From Citrobacter rodentium NBRC 105723 = DSM 16636 (GTDB lineage Bacteria > Pseudomonadota > Gammaproteobacteria > Enterobacterales > Enterobacteriaceae), in the NCBI RefSeq assembly GCF_021278985.1, contig NZ_CP082833.1, positions 1,302,001 to 1,366,000 of the forward strand: 64,000 nt of DNA. Direction: 5' to 3'. Below, one piece after another: positions 26,622 through 35,341 of the stretch. The translations under genes were made by a program, and so were the position numbers. The number at the start of each line of letters is the position of its first letter. Position 1 is the first letter of the stretch. The notes under the pieces are model-generated. The model was not told the origin of the DNA. It saw only the letters and a list, made by a program, of their open reading frames with translations, and made no database searches.

Positions 26622-26695
26622 TTGTAGTACTAACGTGATGCTGTTCATCATCGCCATGCGCTCAATGTAGTACAATCATACTGTGTTGTACTACA
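26622..26695 (-). promoter_or_regulatory. DgoR operator region upstream of dgoR
   Basis: Three related palindromes are visible: TTGTAGTACTAA at 26622-26633, TGTAGTACAA at 26666-26675 and its exact inverse TTGTACTACA at 26686-26695, the last two separated by 10 bp. The helical spacing and position ahead of dgoR fit repressor sites of a FadR-type regulator. Confidence 0.75.
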
Positions 26696-26759
26696 ATTTA
26701 GATCACAAAAACGACAATTCGTAATAAAATTGTTATGAAGGATGGGCAACAGCAAGCAT

Positions 26760-26785
26760 AAAAAAACCCGCTACGGGAGCGGGTT
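26760..26785 (-). terminator. Rho-independent terminator after yidA
   Basis: On the minus strand AACCCGCT/AGCGGGTT form an 8-bp stem with a 5-base loop followed by six T. A REP sequence (26808-26836) lies between it and the yidA stop. Confidence 0.85.
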
Positions 26786-26807
26786 CGCATGGCAGGTTAA
26801 TGACTTA

Positions 26808-26836
26808 CAGGCCTGATAAGGTAACGCCATCAGGCA
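26808..26836. repeat. REP element downstream of yidA
   Basis: A degenerate REP palindrome (GCCTGATAAGGTAACGCCATCAGGC) lies just beyond the yidA stop. Confidence 0.65.
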
Positions 26837-26846
26837 AAAGCAGGGG

Positions 26847-27659
26847 TTAATTCAGCACAAACTTCTCAATGGCATACGCCACGCCGTCTTCAAGGTTGGA
26901 CCTGGTGACGAAGTCAGCAACCTCTTTCACTGAAGGTATGGCGTTGTCCATCGCCACGCCCGTTCCGGCGTACTCGATCATCGCGATATCGTTCTCCTGA
27001 TCGCCAATCGCCATAATTTCTTCCGCTTTGATCCCCAGCGCATCGGCCAGAGATTTCACGCCTGTGCCTTTATTGACCCGCTTGTCAAGAATTTCGAGGA
27101 AGTACGGCGCGCTTTTCAGCACGGTGTACTTCTCTTTCACCTCTGCGGGGATGCGGGATATGGCTTTATCGAGGATCGCAGGTTCATCAATCATCATCAC
27201 TTTCAGGAACTGAGTCGCCGGGTCCATCTTCTCCGCTTCACAGAACACCAGCGGAATCGTCGCCACATACGACTCATGTACGGTGTAGTAACTGATATCA
27301 CGGTTGGCGGTATACAGCGTATTGCGATCCAGCGCGTGGAAGTGCGAACCGACCTCGCGGGAGAGTTGTTCCAGATAGCGATAGTCGTCATAGCTCAACG
27401 CCGTTTGCGCAACGGTACTGCCGTCGCCCGCCTTCTGCACCAGCGCGCCGTTGTAGGTAATGCAGTAGTCGCCAGGCTGTTCCATGTGCAGCTCTTTCAG
27501 GTAGTTATGCACTCCGGCGTAGGGACGACCGGTGGTCAGCACCACGTTGACCCCTTTTTCACGGGCGGCGGCAATGGCGTTTTTAACCGCCGGTGAAATG
27601 GTATGATCGGGCAGCAAAAGGGTGCCATCCATATCGATAGCAATGAGTTTGATAGCCAT
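26847..27659 (-). CDS. yidA: HAD-family sugar phosphatase YidA
   Basis: This 270-residue Cof-type (HAD subfamily IIB) phosphatase has motif I DMDGTLL with nucleophile D9, motif II TTGRP, and the motif IV loop AIGDQENDIAMIEYAG. E. coli YidA hydrolyses sugar phosphates such as erythrose-4-phosphate and alpha-glucose-1-phosphate in vitro. It is monocistronic with its own terminator. The yidX and yidB genes that flank it in E. coli K-12 are absent from these gaps. Confidence 0.94.
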   Translation of the reverse strand: MAIKLIAIDMDGTLLLPDHTISPAVKNAIAAAREKGVNVVLTTGRPYAGVHNYLKELHMEQPGDYCITYNGALVQKAGDGSTVAQTALSYDDYRYLEQLSREVGSHFHALDRNTLYTANRDISYYTVHESYVATIPLVFCEAEKMDPATQFLKVMMIDEPAILDKAISRIPAEVKEKYTVLKSAPYFLEILDKRVNKGTGVKSLADALGIKAEEIMAIGDQENDIAMIEYAGTGVAMDNAIPSVKEVADFVTRSNLEDGVAYAIEKFVLN

Positions 27660-27770
27660 GAATTCCCCGCATTAAATGAGCACTGCCTCATGCTAACGCG
27701 ATTCCGCTCAAAAAACAGCTATCAAAAGGGGGATGGAAAGGGGAAGCCGGATTCCTTTTTTGCGGGCAAA

Positions 27771-27802
27771 GAAAAGCCCGGTGGCGCAAGCGCTTACCGG
27801 GC
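27771..27802 (-). terminator. Rho-independent terminator after gyrB
   Basis: On the minus strand GCCCGGT and ACCGGGC pair around a 13-base loop that contains a smaller inner palindrome, followed by TTTTC. It ends the dnaA-dnaN-recF-gyrB transcription unit. Confidence 0.78.
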
Positions 27803-27822
27803 CAACAACGCGGGGCGTTACG

Positions 27823-30237
27823 TTAAATATCGATGTTCGCCGCTTTCAGGGCGTTTTCTTCGATAAACGCACGACGCGGTTCCACGGCGTCGCCCATCAG
27901 CGTGGTGAACAGCTGGTCGGCGGCAATCGCATCTTTCACGGTAACGCGCAGCATACGACGGCTTTCCGGGTCCATCGTGGTTTCCCATAGCTGTTCCGGG
28001 TTCATCTCGCCCAGACCTTTATAACGCTGGATAGCGAGGCCGCGACGGGACTCCTTCACCAGCCAGTCCAGCGCCTGCTCGAAGCTGGCGACCGGCTGAC
28101 GACGCTCGCCGCGTTCAATAAACGCATCTTCTTCAATCAGGCCGCGCAGCTTCTCGCCCAGCGTGCAGATACGACGGTATTCCGCGCCGGTGACAAACTC
28201 ATGATCCAGCGGGTAGTCGGTATCCACGCCGTGGGTACGCACGCGAACGATCGGCTCGTACAGATTCTGTTCCGCATTGTGCTGAATATCGAATTTCCAC
28301 ATGCTGCCGTGCCGCTCTTTCTCGTTCAGCTCGGTGATCAGCGCGTTCACCCAACGGGTCACTTTCTGCTCGTCAGCGAGATCGGCTTCCACCAGCGTCG
28401 GTTGATAAACCAGCTCTTTCAGCAGCGCTTTCGGGAAACGACGCTCCATACGGCCAATCATTTTCTGCGCCGCGTTGTACTCAGAAACCAGCTTCTCTAA
28501 CGCTTCGCCAGACAGCGCCGGGGCGCTGGCGTTGGTATGCAGGGTCGCACCGTCCAGCGCGATGGAGATCTGGTACTGGTCCATAGCTTCATCGTCTTTA
28601 ATGTACTGTTCCTGCTTGCCTTTCTTCACTTTGTACAGCGGCGGCTGGGCAATGTAGACGTGCCCGCGCTCGACGATTTCCGGCATCTGACGGTAGAAGA
28701 AGGTCAACAGCAGCGTACGGATGTGCGAGCCGTCGACGTCCGCATCGGTCATGATGATGATGCTGTGATAGCGCAGTTTGTCCGGGTTGTACTCGTCACG
28801 GCCAATGCCGCAGCCCAGCGCGGTGATCAGCGTCGCCACTTCCTGAGAAGAGAGCATCTTGTCGAAGCGCGCTTTCTCGACGTTGAGGATTTTCCCCTTC
28901 AGCGGCAGAATCGCCTGATTCTTGCGGTTACGCCCCTGCTTCGCAGAGCCGCCCGCGGAGTCCCCTTCCACAAGGTACAGTTCGGACAGCGCCGGATCGC
29001 GTTCCTGACAGTCCGCCAGCTTGCCCGGCAGACCGGCTAAGTCCAGCGCGCCTTTACGACGGGTCATTTCACGGGCGCGACGCGCCGCTTCACGGGCGCG
29101 CGCCGCGTCGATAATCTTGCCGACTACAATTTTCGCGTCGGACGGGTTCTCCAGCAGGTATTCGCTCAGCAGTTCGTTCATCTGCTGTTCCACCGCCGAT
29201 TTCACCTCAGACGACACCAGCTTGTCTTTGGTCTGGGAGGAGAATTTCGGATCCGGCACCTTCACGGACACCACCGCGATCAGCCCTTCGCGGGCATCGT
29301 CGCCGGTGGCGCTGACTTTGGCTTTTTTGCTGTAGCCTTCTTTATCCATGTAGGCATTCAGAGTACGGGTCATCGCCGCACGGAAGCCTGCCAGGTGCGT
29401 ACCGCCGTCACGCTGCGGAATGTTGTTGGTAAAGCAGTAGATGTTTTCCTGGAAACCATCGTTCCACTGCAATGCCACTTCCACGCCGATACCGTCTTTT
29501 TCCGTGGAGAAGTAGAAGATGTTCGGGTGGATCGGCGTTTTGTTCTTGTTCAGATACTCAACGAACGCCTTGATGCCGCCTTCGTAGTGGAAATGATCCT
29601 CTTTACCGTCGCGCTTGTCTTTAAGACGGATAGAGACGCCGGAGTTAAGGAAGGACAGCTCGCGCAGACGCTTCGCCAGGATCTCATATTCAAATTCAGT
29701 GACGTTGGTGAAGGTTTCCAGGCTCGGCCAGAAACGCACCATCGTACCGGTCTTGTCGGTGTCGCCGGTTACGGCCAGCGGCGCCTGCGGCACGCCATGC
29801 ACGTAGATCTGACGGTGAATTTTGTTATCGCGCTGGATAACCAGTTCCAGTTTCTGCGACAGGGCGTTTACTACGGAAACGCCAACGCCGTGCAGACCGC
29901 CGGACACTTTATAAGAGTTATCGTCGAATTTACCGCCCGCGTGCAGAACGGTCATGATCACTTCCGCCGCCGACACCCCCTCTTCCGGGTGAATACCGGT
30001 CGGGATGCCGCGTCCGTCATCCTGTACGGAAACGGAGTTATCGGCGTGAATGGTGACGATAATATCTTTACAGTGACCCGCGAGCGCTTCGTCGATAGCG
30101 TTATCTACCACCTCAAATACCATGTGGTGCAGACCGGTGCCGTCATCCGTGTCGCCGATATACATACCCGGGCGCTTACGCACCGCATCGAGTCCTTTCA
30201 GGACTTTGATACTGGAGGAGTCATAGGAATTCGACAT
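27823..30237 (-). CDS. gyrB: DNA gyrase subunit B
   Basis: This is the 804-residue ATPase subunit of gyrase, which introduces negative supercoils and is the target of novobiocin. The GHKL ATPase domain (about 1-220) has VVDNAIDEA and GGLHGVGVSVVN; the transducer follows; the TOPRIM domain (about 415-530) carries EGDSAGG and the metal motif DADVDGSHI; the extra insertion typical of proteobacteria lies at about 560-730. Quinolone-relevant residues look wild type (EGDSAGGSAKQGRNRKNQ, LSSQE). I use the second ATG (MSNSYDSSSIKVLKG), the E. coli start. It follows recF by 28 bp. Confidence 0.98.
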   Translation of the reverse strand: MSNSYDSSSIKVLKGLDAVRKRPGMYIGDTDDGTGLHHMVFEVVDNAIDEALAGHCKDIIVTIHADNSVSVQDDGRGIPTGIHPEEGVSAAEVIMTVLHAGGKFDDNSYKVSGGLHGVGVSVVNALSQKLELVIQRDNKIHRQIYVHGVPQAPLAVTGDTDKTGTMVRFWPSLETFTNVTEFEYEILAKRLRELSFLNSGVSIRLKDKRDGKEDHFHYEGGIKAFVEYLNKNKTPIHPNIFYFSTEKDGIGVEVALQWNDGFQENIYCFTNNIPQRDGGTHLAGFRAAMTRTLNAYMDKEGYSKKAKVSATGDDAREGLIAVVSVKVPDPKFSSQTKDKLVSSEVKSAVEQQMNELLSEYLLENPSDAKIVVGKIIDAARAREAARRAREMTRRKGALDLAGLPGKLADCQERDPALSELYLVEGDSAGGSAKQGRNRKNQAILPLKGKILNVEKARFDKMLSSQEVATLITALGCGIGRDEYNPDKLRYHSIIIMTDADVDGSHIRTLLLTFFYRQMPEIVERGHVYIAQPPLYKVKKGKQEQYIKDDEAMDQYQISIALDGATLHTNASAPALSGEALEKLVSEYNAAQKMIGRMERRFPKALLKELVYQPTLVEADLADEQKVTRWVNALITELNEKERHGSMWKFDIQHNAEQNLYEPIVRVRTHGVDTDYPLDHEFVTGAEYRRICTLGEKLRGLIEEDAFIERGERRQPVASFEQALDWLVKESRRGLAIQRYKGLGEMNPEQLWETTMDPESRRMLRVTVKDAIAADQLFTTLMGDAVEPRRAFIEENALKAANIDI

Positions 30238-30265
30238 CAACGTTTCTCGCTCATTTCAACTTGGG

Positions 30266-31339
30266 TTAATCCGTTATTTTACCCTTTTCTACGTTAAACA
30301 TCTTCGAATTTTCATCCGACATGTCCAGAACGTGTTCAGCGCTGATTGCGCTGACGAAGACCTGCGATTGCGTCGCTTTTAAGCGGCTGGCCAGCAGCCC
30401 GCGGCGCGCATCATCAAGTTCAGAGGCAAAATCATCTATCAGGTAGAGACACCGCCGCCCGCTTTCACGGGTGAGGTACTCGCCTTGCGCCAGACGTAAG
30501 GCGCACATCAGCAGCTTAAGCTGCCCGCGCGACAGGGTATCTTCCACCGGCGCGCCATCGGCGCGAATGCGAAAGTCCGCCTTATGCGGACCGTGCGCGG
30601 TGTAGGTCAACATGCGGTCGCGTTCAAAGCTGCGCTCCAGCACTTCGGCATAGTCAGTCTCTTTCTCCCAGCCGCGCTGAAAGGAGAAGGAGAGCGTGAA
30701 CTCAGGAAGAAACTGCTGGCAGGTGTCCGCCATATCCTGTGCGATACCGGCGCTGTACGCCGCGCGCCATGCGCTGATCTGTTCCGCCAGCGGGATAAGC
30801 TCTTTATCCCACGGACGCAGTTGTTCGTAGCGGCTCACCTGGCGCAGCGCCGCGTTGCGCTGTTTCAGCAGCCGTTTCAGGTTGCTCCAGGCGGTGAAGA
30901 ATCCGGCTTCGTTGTGAAAGCATCCCCAGTCAAGGAACGCTCTTCTGTATTTGGGGCCGCCGTTGAGTAAAGTAAACCCCTCCGGCGTAATCAATTGCAT
31001 CGGCATCAGGTGCGCCAGTTCCGCGACCTTATGGCCGTCGGTGCCGTCAATGCGCACTTTGCTGTCGCCCTGTTTATCTTTGCTCAGGCCGATCGAGGTT
31101 TCCCGCTCATCACCCTGTAATCGACCATGCAGGACAAACGACTCCTGGTCGTGACGAATCACGCGACCAGGCTGCAAACTGCGAAACGCCCGGCCGTGGC
31201 CGAGCGTATAGATGGCTTCCAGCACGCTGGTTTTGCCGCTACCGTTGGCGCCGACCAGGAAGTTAAAGCCGGGAGATAAAGCGAGATCCGCGTTTTCGAT
31301 ATTGCGGAAGTCTTTGATAAGAAGGCGCGTTAGTGACAT
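30266..31339 (-). CDS. recF: Recombination mediator RecF
   Basis: This 357-residue SMC-like ATPase helps load RecA at single-strand gaps and assists replication restart. The Walker A motif VGANGSGKTSVLEAI is at about residues 29-43, the signature-like LSRGQLK is near 270 and Walker B YLIDDFASELD is near 300. Normally recF begins at the dnaN stop; here a 147-bp gap with an ERIC-like element separates them. Confidence 0.97.
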   Translation of the reverse strand: MSLTRLLIKDFRNIENADLALSPGFNFLVGANGSGKTSVLEAIYTLGHGRAFRSLQPGRVIRHDQESFVLHGRLQGDERETSIGLSKDKQGDSKVRIDGTDGHKVAELAHLMPMQLITPEGFTLLNGGPKYRRAFLDWGCFHNEAGFFTAWSNLKRLLKQRNAALRQVSRYEQLRPWDKELIPLAEQISAWRAAYSAGIAQDMADTCQQFLPEFTLSFSFQRGWEKETDYAEVLERSFERDRMLTYTAHGPHKADFRIRADGAPVEDTLSRGQLKLLMCALRLAQGEYLTRESGRRCLYLIDDFASELDDARRGLLASRLKATQSQVFVSAISAEHVLDMSDENSKMFNVEKGKITD

Positions 31340-31354
31340 ATCAGAGATTCTTCA

Positions 31355-31480
31355 GGCCAGGGCGTAATCGGCGCAGCCAGTTTCAACGCGGACTGCGCGC
31401 AGACCCTGGAGCGTACACGAAGTACGTGACAGGGGCGAGCACAGCCCAGGTTGAAAATGGCAAGTAAGATAGCCCGATAT
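31355..31480. repeat. ERIC-like (IRU) element between dnaN and recF
   Basis: The core CCTGGAGCGTACACGAAGTA followed by CGTGACAGGGG is a degenerate copy of the ERIC central stem (GGAGC..AC..AAGTA.GTGAC.GGGG), flanked by partly complementary arms (CAGCCAGTTTCAACGCGG and CAGCCCAGGTTGAAAATGG). It fills almost all of the dnaN-recF gap. Arm limits are approximate. Confidence 0.7.
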
Positions 31481-31486
31481 TTTCCA

Positions 31487-32587
31487 CTACAAGCGCATGG
31501 GCATAACAACGTATGCTGCGCTTTGGCTCGCCGCATCTTCTATCTGCACGCTCGACACAGAGTCGGTCAGCATAATGCGCACCGTTTCGCACTTCAGCGC
31601 ATTCAACACATCCAGCACGTAGCTGACGTTAAAGCCGATCTCCATTTCCGTGCCCGGATAGGTCACATCCAGAATTTCTTCCGCTTCTTCCTGTTCCGGG
31701 TTATTAGCGGTAATTTTGAGCTGATTTTCGCTCACATACAGACGCACGCCGCGGAACTTCTCGTTGGACAGGATCGCCGCGCGGGCAAACGCCTGCTTGA
31801 GAATGTCGCATCCCGCTTCCAGATGTTTATCCGGGTTCTTCGGCAGTACGCGACGATAGTCCGGGAAGCGACCATCCACCAGCTTGGAGGTAAAGATAAA
31901 GTCGCCCACGTGCGCGCGGATGTTGTTGCTGCCAATCTGCACGTGCAGCGGGTTGTCGCCGCCGTCGAGCATACGCATCAGTTCAATAACGCCTTTACGC
32001 GGCACGATCACCGAATGACTGGGCAGCGACTGGCCAACGGGCATAGAGCAGACCGCCAGACGGTGACCGTCGGTCGCCACGGTGCGCAGCTCTTCGCCTT
32101 CGGTCTCAAACAGCATGCCGTTTAAATAGTAACGCACGTCCTGATGCGCCATCGAGAACTGCGTGGCTTCAATCAGGCGCTTCATCGTGGCCTGCGGCAG
32201 CGTGAATTCGACCTCGCTCTGCCAGTCATCCAGATTCGGGAAGTCGGCGGCAGGCAGGGTGGACAGCGAGAAACGGCTGCGTCCGGAACGCACCAGCATA
32301 CGATCGCCTTCCAGCTGGACGGCGATTTCAGCGCCTTCCGGCAGGCCGCGGCAGATATCGAAGAATTTGCGCGCCGGCACGGTGGTCGCACCAGGCTCAT
32401 GCGCCTGAATCAACGCAACGCGCGCCACCATCTCCATTTCCAGATCGGTGCCGGTAAGGGAAAGCGTACCGTCAGCGACCTGCAACAGCAGGTTACCGAG
32501 AATCGGCAGCGTAGGACGACCACCCAGCGGGCCGCTGACCTGCTGAAGCGGTTTTAATAAGTGTTCACGTTCAACGGTAAATTTCAT
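31487..32587 (-). CDS. dnaN: DNA polymerase III beta sliding clamp
   Basis: This is the 366-residue sliding clamp, a ring-forming dimer with three similar domains of about 120 residues each. It starts MKFTVEREHLLKPLQQVSGPLGGRPTLP and ends YVVMPMRL, where the C-terminal MPMRL helps form the client-peptide pocket. It lies 4 bp downstream of dnaA. Length and ends match E. coli exactly. Confidence 0.98.
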   Translation of the reverse strand: MKFTVEREHLLKPLQQVSGPLGGRPTLPILGNLLLQVADGTLSLTGTDLEMEMVARVALIQAHEPGATTVPARKFFDICRGLPEGAEIAVQLEGDRMLVRSGRSRFSLSTLPAADFPNLDDWQSEVEFTLPQATMKRLIEATQFSMAHQDVRYYLNGMLFETEGEELRTVATDGHRLAVCSMPVGQSLPSHSVIVPRKGVIELMRMLDGGDNPLHVQIGSNNIRAHVGDFIFTSKLVDGRFPDYRRVLPKNPDKHLEAGCDILKQAFARAAILSNEKFRGVRLYVSENQLKITANNPEQEEAEEILDVTYPGTEMEIGFNVSYVLDVLNALKCETVRIMLTDSVSSVQIEDAASQSAAYVVMPMRL

Positions 32588-32591
32588 AGCG

Positions 32592-33998
32592 TCACGAAGA
32601 TAATGTTCTGATTAAATTGGAGAAATCTTCTTTAATATCATGGCTTTCTTCACGCAGCTGCTCAATCTTACGGCAGGCATGAAGCACGGTGGTGTGGTCG
32701 CGCCCACCAAACGCGTCGCCGATTTCCGGCAGACTGTGGTTGGTGAGCTCTTTCGCCAGCGCCATCGCCATCTGACGCGGACGCGCTACCGAGCGGGAAC
32801 GCCGCTTGGAAAGCAGATCCGCAATCTTAATTTTGTAATACTCCGCCACCGTCTTCTGAATATTGTCGATAGTGACCAGTTTTTCCTGCAACGCCAGCAG
32901 ATCGCGCAGCGCTTCGCGCACGAAGTCGATGGTAATCGCCCGACCGGTAAAGTTAGCGTTGGCAATGACGCGGTTCAGCGCCCCTTCCAGCTCGCGCACG
33001 TTAGAGCGCAGCCGCTTGGCAATAAAGAACGCCACCTCGCCCGGCAGACGAATGTCGTTCTCGTCAGCCTTTTTCATCAGGATCGCCACGCGGGTTTCCA
33101 GCTCTGGCGGTTCGATCGCTACCGTCAGCCCCCAGCCGAAGCGGGATTTCAGACGATCCTCGACACCATTGATCTCTTTAGGATAACGATCCGAGGTCAA
33201 AATGATCTGCTGATTGCCTTCAAGCAGGGCGTTAAAGGTGTGGAAAAACTCTTCCTGGGATCGCTCTTTGTTGGCAAAGAACTGGATGTCATCGATCAGC
33301 AGCGCGTCAACGGAGCGGTAATAGCGTTTAAACTCTTCGATAGCGTTGTTTTGCAGGGCTTTTACCATATCCTGCACAAAGCGTTCGGAGTGCATATAGA
33401 CCACTTTCGCGTTGGGCTTGCGGGCCATAATGCCGTTGCCTACCGCGTGCAGCAGGTGAGTTTTACCCAGGCCGGTGCCGCCATACAGGAATAAAGGGTT
33501 GTAAGCGCCGCCGGGGTTGTCCGCCACCTGACGCGCCGCCGCGCGCGCCAGCTGGTTAGATTTACCTTCGACAAAGTTATCAAAGGTGTGTTTGACGTTG
33601 ACGTTTGAGCGATAGGTCGGTTCCGCCGGCGCCGGAACGTTGTCCCAGCCAGGACGGGACGCCGTGGGTTCCGGACGCTGCGGCTGCGCCTGAGTCACCT
33701 GAGCGGGCGCGGCGAAATTGTTGTTCACCGGCGTTTTCAGGGTTTGAGTCACGGGCTTCGTCCCGACCTCAAAACGCAGCTGCGGGGCGTCCGCTCCGCA
33801 GAAGTTATTCAGCAGCCCATTGATATTATTGAGATACTTGTCTCTTACCCAATCGAGCACAAAACGGTTTGGCGCATACAAAGCCAGCGTGTTATCGCTC
33901 AGTTCCGCCTGCAACGGGCGTATCCACATACTGAACTCTGTGGCTGGTAACTCATCCTGCAATCGGGCAAGACACTGCTGCCAAAGCGAAAGTGACAC
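32592..33998 (-). CDS. dnaA: Chromosomal replication initiator DnaA
   Basis: This 468-residue AAA+ initiator binds the DnaA boxes at oriC. Domain I (1-85) interacts with DnaB and DiaA; domain II (about 86-135) is the variable linker, slightly longer here than in E. coli (467 total); domain III has Walker A GGTGLGKTHLL and Walker B LLIDDIQFF; domain IV ends with the box-recognition motif GGRDHTTVLHACRKI. The start is a GTG at 33998 (first residues SLSLWQQCLARLQDE), preceded by GGAG; the frame is open 17 codons further upstream. It heads dnaA-dnaN-recF-gyrB and is likely autoregulated through the DnaA box at 34206. Confidence 0.98.
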   Translation of the reverse strand: MSLSLWQQCLARLQDELPATEFSMWIRPLQAELSDNTLALYAPNRFVLDWVRDKYLNNINGLLNNFCGADAPQLRFEVGTKPVTQTLKTPVNNNFAAPAQVTQAQPQRPEPTASRPGWDNVPAPAEPTYRSNVNVKHTFDNFVEGKSNQLARAAARQVADNPGGAYNPLFLYGGTGLGKTHLLHAVGNGIMARKPNAKVVYMHSERFVQDMVKALQNNAIEEFKRYYRSVDALLIDDIQFFANKERSQEEFFHTFNALLEGNQQIILTSDRYPKEINGVEDRLKSRFGWGLTVAIEPPELETRVAILMKKADENDIRLPGEVAFFIAKRLRSNVRELEGALNRVIANANFTGRAITIDFVREALRDLLALQEKLVTIDNIQKTVAEYYKIKIADLLSKRRSRSVARPRQMAMALAKELTNHSLPEIGDAFGGRDHTTVLHACRKIEQLREESHDIKEDFSNLIRTLSS

Positions 33999-34205
33999 GG
34001 CGGACTCCACTCGAACAAAAGTCGATAATGACAAGGCTGAAACATTCATGATTGTTGACGCACATCGACAAGACCCTGTGCAAAGGGTGACGTGCGAATT
34101 GCTATCTGCAATTTTCCCCGATCAGGATCTTTGAAACGATCGGGACCGCGGATCATAGCGTAAACTGAGAAAGAGATCTTCTGTTTCTCACAGATTCTTC
34201 CCGAT

Positions 34206-34214
34206 TTATCCACA
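34206..34214 (+). promoter_or_regulatory. DnaA box in the dnaA promoter region
   Basis: TTATCCACA is a perfect consensus DnaA box about 210 bp upstream of the dnaA start, the position used for DnaA autoregulation in E. coli. Confidence 0.85.
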
Positions 34215-34346
34215 GGTCGTCACATGACCGGGTAAGTGTAAACGATCCTGGCGAAGATCAGCACGATTTCGCGCGCATATCGGAAAAATTAATGAGAAAC
34301 GTTGCGTTGCGCCTTAAAACGATCTCATAAAGATCCGGCGCGATCC

Positions 34347-34374
34347 TTGCGCTTTGGCCGGTTGTCCGTATAAT
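34347..34374 (+). promoter_or_regulatory. Upstream rpmH promoter
   Basis: TTGCGC (34347-34352), 16-bp spacer, TATAAT (34369-34374): a good sigma-70 promoter pointing at rpmH. Confidence 0.7.
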
Positions 34375-34471
34375 TCTCCACCCGTCGCGCGATGCCCGTA
34401 ACATGGCGTCAGCACTGGCTGTTTTTCGCACGAAAAGGTGCGGAAAAAGGCAGGGATTTAAGGAAAGAGAA

Positions 34472-34500
34472 TTGACTCCGGAGTGTACAATTATTACAAT
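34472..34500 (+). promoter_or_regulatory. Main rpmH promoter
   Basis: TTGACT (34472-34477), 17-bp spacer, TACAAT (34495-34500): near-consensus sigma-70 promoter about 100 bp before rpmH. Confidence 0.8.
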
Positions 34501-34589
34501 CCGGCCTCTTTAATCACCCACGACTTGGGCGTCCGTCATTTGAAATTCGTTCGGGCTCTCGTAAATGTCATGAATTTATTCAAGTTTAG

Positions 34590-34742
<153 letters not shown>

Positions 34743-34758
34743 TAAAGCTAACCCCTGA

Positions 34759-35118
34759 GTGGTTAAGCTCGCATTTCCCAGGGAGTTACGTTTGTTAACT
34801 CCCAGTCATTTCACATTCGTCTTCCAGCAGCCACAACGGGCTGGCACGCCGCAAATCACCATCCTCGGCCGCCTGAATTCGCTGGGGCATCCCCGTATCG
34901 GTCTTACCGTCGCCAAGAAACACGTTCGACGCGCTCATGAACGCAACCGGATTAAACGTCTGACGCGTGAAAGCTTTCGTCTGCGTCAGCACGAACTCCC
35001 CGCAATGGACTTCGTGGTGGTGGCGAAAAAGGGGGTTGCCGACCTCGATAACCGTGCTCTTTCGGAAGCGTTGGAAAAATTATGGCGCCGCCATTGTCGC
35101 CTGGCTCGCGGGTCCTGA
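34759..35118 (+). CDS. rnpA: Ribonuclease P protein component
   Basis: This 119-residue basic protein subunit of RNase P assists the M1 RNA in trimming tRNA 5' leaders. The RNA-binding signature is [18 protein letters not shown], near residues 56-73. The start is GTG ([15 protein letters not shown]), as in E. coli. Its last 37 bases overlap the start of yidD in another frame. Confidence 0.97.
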
Positions 35119-35339
35119 TAGCCCTTATTCGGGTCTATCAGCGCCTGATCAGTCCGCTGCTTGGGCCGCACTGTCGTTTCACACCAACCTGCTCAAGCTA
35201 CGGAATTGAGGCATTGCGCAGGTTTGGAGTGATAAAAGGCAGTTGGTTGACGGTGAAACGCGTATTAAAATGCCACCCTTTACACCCTGGTGGTGACGAT
35301 CCCGTCCCGCCCGGACCATTTGATACCAGAGAACACTAA
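35082..35339 (+). CDS. yidD: Membrane protein insertion efficiency factor YidD
   Basis: This small 85-residue protein has an amphipathic N terminus and the DUF37 signature [23 protein letters not shown] with three conserved cysteines. It sits at the inner face of the membrane and aids YidC-dependent insertion. The gene starts inside the end of rnpA and ends 2 bp before yidC, an arrangement conserved in many bacteria. Confidence 0.95.
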
Positions 35340-35341
35340 CG

